Part shown: piece by piece, positions 59,163 through 64,000 of the stretch | Position numbering within the stretch: the stretch's first letter is position 1 | Layout of the letters: each line of letters begins with the position of its first letter | Source of the DNA: Narthecium ossifragum | Lineage: Eukaryota; Streptophyta; Magnoliopsida; Dioscoreales; Nartheciaceae | NCBI GenBank assembly: GCA_963920575.1 | Contig: OY986973.1 | Span: forward strand, 20,875,851 to 20,939,850 | DNA: 64,000 nucleotides | Direction of reading: 5' to 3' | Program-made: the position numbers and the translations under genes | Notes under the pieces: generated by a model | Databases searched by the model: none | Seen by the model: the letters and a program-made list of their open reading frames with translations, nothing else | What the model was told of the DNA's origin: nothing

Positions 59163-61530
59163 TGTCGCGCCCCGACCCGCGAAAGCCCAACCGGGCCGGA
59201 CGACGCGAACCGGAACCTACAAAACGCGGAAAACAAAGCTGGCGAGGGTTCCCTCTAACCTATTGGTCTCCATAGCAATTCATCAAAAACATCTCCAATT
59301 AAAACAACAATGATTAGCATAACCTCGAACCACCGATTAAAACTCAAAGTATTAATACAAATCCTCGGAGAGGGGAAGATTCAAATACAACATCACTCCC
59401 GTATGAGACTAACTAACAAAAGGGTAAAAGCAGTAAATATCGCCACCTCTCAAGAGCCACCAGGCGCCGCCGCACCGCCGACCAACTGCCCGGTAGGGGC
59501 CACAGAAGAAGAACTGACGCCTGCACCTGCAAAACGCAGCCCGGGTAGGAGTGAGCACTAAGCTCAGTAGGGATCTACACTACGACACACAGAAAGAAGA
59601 GGGAAACGCAACAGTGTCGCCCTCAAACCAGACTCGAGGGAGCTACAATGGTCCCATTACCATTCACCGGTGATCTCTAGGCATATCCAACCATGGTCAC
59701 CCCAACGGACTGGGCCCATCCTGGATACGCCTAGTGTCGCAGGGTTCCAGCTGTGGTCACCCAACTCGCCATGGGTCCACACTGATGCCCCTACTGGCAG
59801 GAACGGACACTGCCCAAAGAATAAGACCCGTCACCGGTGGCATCCTCAACACCTGACTTGAGGCCGACACGACCTCTACAATCATCAAGCATCAGGTGTA
59901 CCAGTCCTCTAAGTTTATCATCGAAACGACTGGACACCACCATTCAAACCGGGTCCAAACAGCCCAACCCCGGTCCTAGGGCTAAGTCCGAGCTTCCAGC
60001 CTCTGGACGGCGACCTAAGGATCACCCACGCCCTAACCAATGCAACTAATGCACAATCAACAATGCATGCTATGGCATACACAAACAAGTGATAGGCATG
60101 CAATAGTATGATAAGGCATCATATAAGTCTACTGGATCGCTGCAGTGGTACTACCAACCGCTGCCAGCCGATCCGCAACGGGTCCCGGCATTACGACGGT
60201 ACCACGACCGTCAACCGCAGACTCCTGCAACGGGAAGCAACCCCGAAAACCGCTGATGAATAGTAACGATATAATATTATATTCCGAAATATAATATTAT
60301 AATCAAAAACACTCAAAGCCTCTACTTAGGGGCTAATTGATCCCGTCGATCCGACGTCCAAACGACGTCGGATTCAAGATCCAACTTAGTCACCAGTAGG
60401 TATATATACCAGAATCATCATATCCAAAATTCATAATCATCCAACGGTTGGATTAACGGGAAAACGCTAATCAAAATCGTTAATCAAACTAACTTACCCA
60501 TTAATTGCTGCAACGCAGCCCTCCAGAAAACAATTCATAACAATTTGTAGAAAAATAGAAATATTACGAAACAAGATGGAATGGAAAGCTAACGAATAGA
60601 TCTACAACTCTTATGTTTATGAAAACTCAAGATCACGTACACGCCGGCCGGAAAACTCACCGCAAGCCGGCTGTTTCTCAAGAACAGCAGAAAACCAGAA
60701 ATCCGAGACTAATCATGCATAAAACCTACTCAGATCTCAACTGATTAACATGAAACCTAAATCAGTAATTCTAACATGTATAAGGAAACCAACAAAGCAA
60801 GGATCAACAAGATCCAACGGCTAGATCTCAAGAAAACCCGAAAAGAACATCAGTAAGTATAACCCTACCTAGCTGCGCTTTCCTCGGCTGATTCCCCGCG
60901 GTTTGATCACCAACAAGCCTCCAAACCACTTCAGGGATCTTCCTCTCGTTGCCACGAATCCAACGAGCCTTAGAACGCCGAAAAAGATGGTCGGAGGAGG
61001 GAGAACGGAGGAGAAGAAGTTCGCCGGCGGTAAAGGGAAGAAACAGAGCACCGCGGGAAGAAGAGAAGAAAGAAGAAGAAGAGAAGGGAAGGGAAGGGAA
61101 GAAAAGGGAGGAAAAGCCTGGGAAAAGCCGGAGAAAACGGGGGAAAGCTGGGAGAGGGGAGGGGAAGTCTTCCCTCTCTGACAGGGGAGAGCGACGGCCG
61201 ACGGCCGTCCTTGCGAAAGAGAAAGAAAGCACCGACTCGAGCCAGATCGATCTCCAGGGCATGTGAGATCGATCTCCTTTGCAATCCAGATCGATCTCCT
61301 TAGCCATCCAGATTGATCTCCTTTACTCAGAAAGGCAAACTTGGGCTAAAACACAAGCCCAAGCTCATATCTTCCGATCTCGGGTTCACCTAGCCATTCT
61401 AAACAAACACGAACACAGACAAGGCCAGTGTGTGCACACGCGGGTGTGAAACAAACCAACAAGGCGTAATTTATCAAATTGCCCTTGCGGTCTACAGCGA
61501 GCCACAGGGGTAGATGGACAGGTCCTCACA
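59163..61530 (-). repeat. Chromovirus 3' LTR (subfamily B)
   Basis: This 2368-bp LTR, on the minus strand, runs from TGTGAGGACC to CGGGTCGGGGCGCGACA. It is related to 11472-13881 and to the outer LTR at 1-4589. Unlike those it adjoins coding sequence, which identifies the family's owner. Confidence 0.92.
61245..61318. repeat. Four GATCGATC units at 22-bp pitch
   Basis: Units start at 61245, 61267, 61289 and 61311 (the last is GATTGATC). All three steps are exactly 22 bp, in U3 about 212-285 nt from the LTR start. Confidence 0.92.
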
Positions 61531-64000
61531 TCCTAATACCCTTAAAGGAAATCTCGTCCCGAGATTCGATAAGGGTAGGGCTCGGAACAACAAAACAGCT
61601 ACACTAGAGGACAGAACAAGAAGTACCTGGAGAAGAAAACAACTGCGGAAACTCCTGCCGCATGCGCACCTCGCGCTCCCAAGTGACCTCCACAGTACCT
61701 TGACCAAGGGAATCGTCTTGCCCCGCAAGACCTGATCCCTCCGGTCAAGTACCTGAACCGGCTGCTCAACAAAGCTCGCGTCTGCCTCAAGCTCAATGTC
61801 ATCCACCCTGATGACATGAGACGGGTCTGGGTGATACTTCCTCAGCATCGACACATGGAAAGTCGGATGCACAGCAGACATGTGCTGAGGAAGATCCAGG
61901 CAGTAAGCTACCTCGCCGACCCTCTCTAAGATCTCAAACGGCCCGACGAACCTCGGCGCCAATTTGCCACCTCTGCCAAACCTGACAGAACCTCTGTACG
62001 GCGATGCTCGCAAGAACACTCGGTCGCCGACTGCAAACTCCAACGGTCGTCGCCTCTGATCTGCATAACTCTTCTGCCGGCTCTAAGCCGTCAGAAGCCT
62101 CTGCCTGATCTGCACTAACCTCTCCGACGACCGCCTGACGATGTCTGGACCGGTGAGTAAAGCCTCTCCAACCTCTGTCCAACACACTGGGGAACGACAC
62201 GGCCTACCGTACAACGCCTCGAAAGGTGCTACCCCAAGACTGGACTGGTAGCTGTTGTTGTAGGCGAACTCCACCAAGGGAACGTGCTCCTCCCAGCTGC
62301 CTCCTGCGTCGAGGACACATGCTCTCAGCATGTCCTCCAAGATCTGGATCGTCCGCTCTGACTGCCCGTCTGTCTGCGGATGGAAAGCCGTACTGAAAGT
62401 CAGGAGTGTGCCGACTGCCTCCTGAAAGTTTCGCCAAAACCTGCTGGTGAACCTGGGGTCACGGTCTGACACGATAGAAACCAGAACTCCGTGTAGTCTG
62501 ACCACCTCTCTGACGTACAAGCTGCCTAACCTGTCCGTCGAGTCTGTCACCCGCATAGGTAGGAAGTGCGCCGATTTGGTCAATCGATCAACGATGACCC
62601 AAATCGCGTCATTCCCCCTAGGAGATCTCGGTAGCCCGGTCACGAAGTCCATCGTGATGTGCTCCCACTTCCACTCAGCTAGTGGAAGCGGCTTAAGTAA
62701 CCCCGGAGTCCGCTGGTGCTCTGCCTTGACCTTCTGATAGGTAAGGCAGCGCGATACGAACTCCGTCACTGCCCTCTTGATCCCGCGCCACCAGAACTGT
62801 CGCCGAAGATCCTGGTACATCTTGGTGCCGCCGGGATGAACTGCAAAGCGAGAGTGGTGGAACTCTCGTAGGACGTCGTCCCGAAGAACTGGATCTGCTG
62901 GAACCGCTACTCTGCCTCGGAACCGTAGCCCTCCGTCTGGCGATACTGTCCAGTCTCCGTATGCGCCCTCTGTGACCGCTGCTGTGCGTAACTCCTCGAG
63001 CTCTGGGTCACTGTGTTGTGCCTCTAACACTCTGGCAAGAAATGCTGGCATACTCTGCACTGCATAGAGGAAGCTGTTGGATCCCTGATCCTCAAACTCG
63101 AGCCCCAACTGGCCCGCCGTCTCTAGAGCCTGCCACTGCCGCGCTGACAACCCTGCCACTGCCGCTCTGGTGTCTCTCATCTGTCTGCTCAGCGCGTCTG
63201 CTACGACGTTTGCCTTACCAGGATGGTAATGCAACGCAAAGTCGTAGTCCTCCAGTAGCTCCATCTAGCGTCGCTGTAGATACTATAATCAACACCTCGC
63301 TCGGGGACGATCAGCACCGGTGCACTGGTCAACCTGGTCCTCAGCTCTACGAAGACTCGCTCACTAGCATCATCCCACATGAACGGGACGGCCTTCGGTG
63401 TCAACGGTCCGGCAACTCTGGAGAAGTCCCGCACGAACCGCCTATAGTAACCCGCCATGCCTAAAAAGCTACGGACCTAGAACACTGTCCTCGGTCTCTG
63501 CCACTGTACCACTGCCTCGACCTTGGCCGGGTCAACTGAGATCCCTGCTGTCGACACCACGTGTCCAAGGAATCCCACCTGTGCAAGCCAGACTCTCGCA
63601 CTTGGAAGCCTTGGCATAAAGCCGATGCTCCCTAAGTAGCTGCAACACTGTCGCCAAGTGTCGCTCGTGCTCCGCCTCTGACTGGGAGTAGATAAGGATG
63701 TCGTCGACGAACACCATCACGAACTCATCTAGGAAAGGCCGGAAGATCCTCTGCCTGAGATCCATGAACGCTGTTGGTGCGTTCGTCAGCCCAAACGGCA
63801 TCACCATGAACTCATACAGGGCGTACCGAGTCCGAAAAGCCGTCTTAGGGATGTCGCAATCCCGAACCCTCAACTGGTCAAACAGGTCGTCGATTCGCGG
63901 CATCGGATACCTGTTCTTCACCGTCACCCTGTTGAGCCGCCTGTAGTCTATGCAAAGTCGAAGGGTACCATCCTTCTTCTTTGCGAACAACACTGGCGCC
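61531..64000 (-). pseudogene. Chromovirus pol, multiply broken (RT, RNase H, integrase, chromodomain)
   Basis: RT is open from the window edge to 63532 and keeps FVDDILIYS. The stretch between DQLR and [11 protein letters not shown] is missing, which removes the first catalytic Asp region. A frameshift follows KCE near 63594, and a TAG occurs near 63479. The RNase H core is lost: YSDA near 63270 jumps to MELLEDYDFALHYHPGK. Integrase (62083-63264) has the zinc region (H..H..C) and D-D-E core (MDFVTGLP, VSDRDPRF, DGQSERTIQ) but ends at a TAG at 62083-62085; the frame resumes as SRQKSYADQRR. The GPF/chromodomain part (KLAPRFVGPFEILERVG, PVQVLDRRDQVLRGK) shifts frame near VKVLW. The element cannot move by itself. 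Confidence 0.88.

Larger units (their letters stand above)
59163..64000 (-). mobile_element. Chromovirus (Ty3/gypsy), 3' part, decayed, runs off window
   Basis: The minus-strand order is reverse transcriptase, RNase H, integrase, chromodomain, then 3' LTR at 59163-61530. The chromodomain and integrase type place it among chromoviruses, probably the Tekay/Del group (from memory). The gag, protease and 5' LTR are outside. The left flank is GATAG; its partner is off window. Confidence 0.9.

Noticed and set aside
61492..62043. 183-residue frame as a complete integrase end
   Set aside because: After VKVLW it is out of the chromodomain frame and runs into the LTR; the last part is not real protein.

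Overview
The window is plant nuclear DNA. Its two clear host genes are intron-rich, with GT/AG introns. One encodes plant cytochrome c. The other encodes a chloroplast starch protein of the PTST2/PTST3/FLO6 family with a C-terminal CBM48. Most of the rest is nested transposable elements: Ty3/gypsy LTR elements of Athila and chromovirus type, solo LTRs, TRIMs, LINEs, hAT, Mutator-like and PIF/Harbinger-like elements. The species cannot be fixed from the sequence; an angiosperm is certain. All calls come from reading the sequence; no alignment or search was run.

Layout. 1-4589: a chromovirus-type LTR cut by the left window edge, with a second solo LTR (902-3541) inside it. 4590-4996: a cytochrome P450 fragment against which that LTR ends. 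5419-6035: a two-exon gene for a small secreted cysteine-rich (defensin-like) protein; related copies lie at 38235-38823 and 58457-58883, all on the minus strand. 6921-7611: the 3' end of a hAT transposase, cut by a solo LTR (7612-9045). 9058-25799: a complete 16.7-kb Athila-type element on the minus strand, with target-site duplication ACTAC, a tRNA-Asp primer site, gag-pol in one frame with two stops, and two extra ORFs. A chromovirus-type solo LTR (11472-13881) sits inside it. 25994-27948: small DNA elements around a broken LRR receptor-kinase fragment.

29369-32702: cytochrome c, three exons, with a hAT-type element in intron 2. 33665-37360: an L1-type LINE that has lost most of ORF2, holding a solo LTR, which holds a MITE. 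37778-45000: fold-back MITEs, the second defensin-like copy, a PIF-like element carrying a TRIM, an Athila-type solo LTR and a second copy of the 902-3541 solo LTR. 45019-46466: a Mutator-like element with long terminal inverted repeats, ending about 260 bp before the PTST-like gene. 46728-57801: the PTST-like gene, eight exons, with a 6.5-kb second intron full of insertions. 58457-59162: the third defensin-like copy and a fold-back MITE. 59163-64000: the 3' part of a decayed chromovirus running off the window.

The most unusual signal is a module shared by different LTR families: two copies of the palindrome GATCGATC set at a fixed 22-bp (23-bp in one LTR) pitch, with spacers of fixed length but varying sequence. 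It recurs in the Athila LTRs, between the Athila accessory ORFs, and in the chromovirus LTRs. A sister chromovirus LTR subfamily carries a TCGACCGT array instead.
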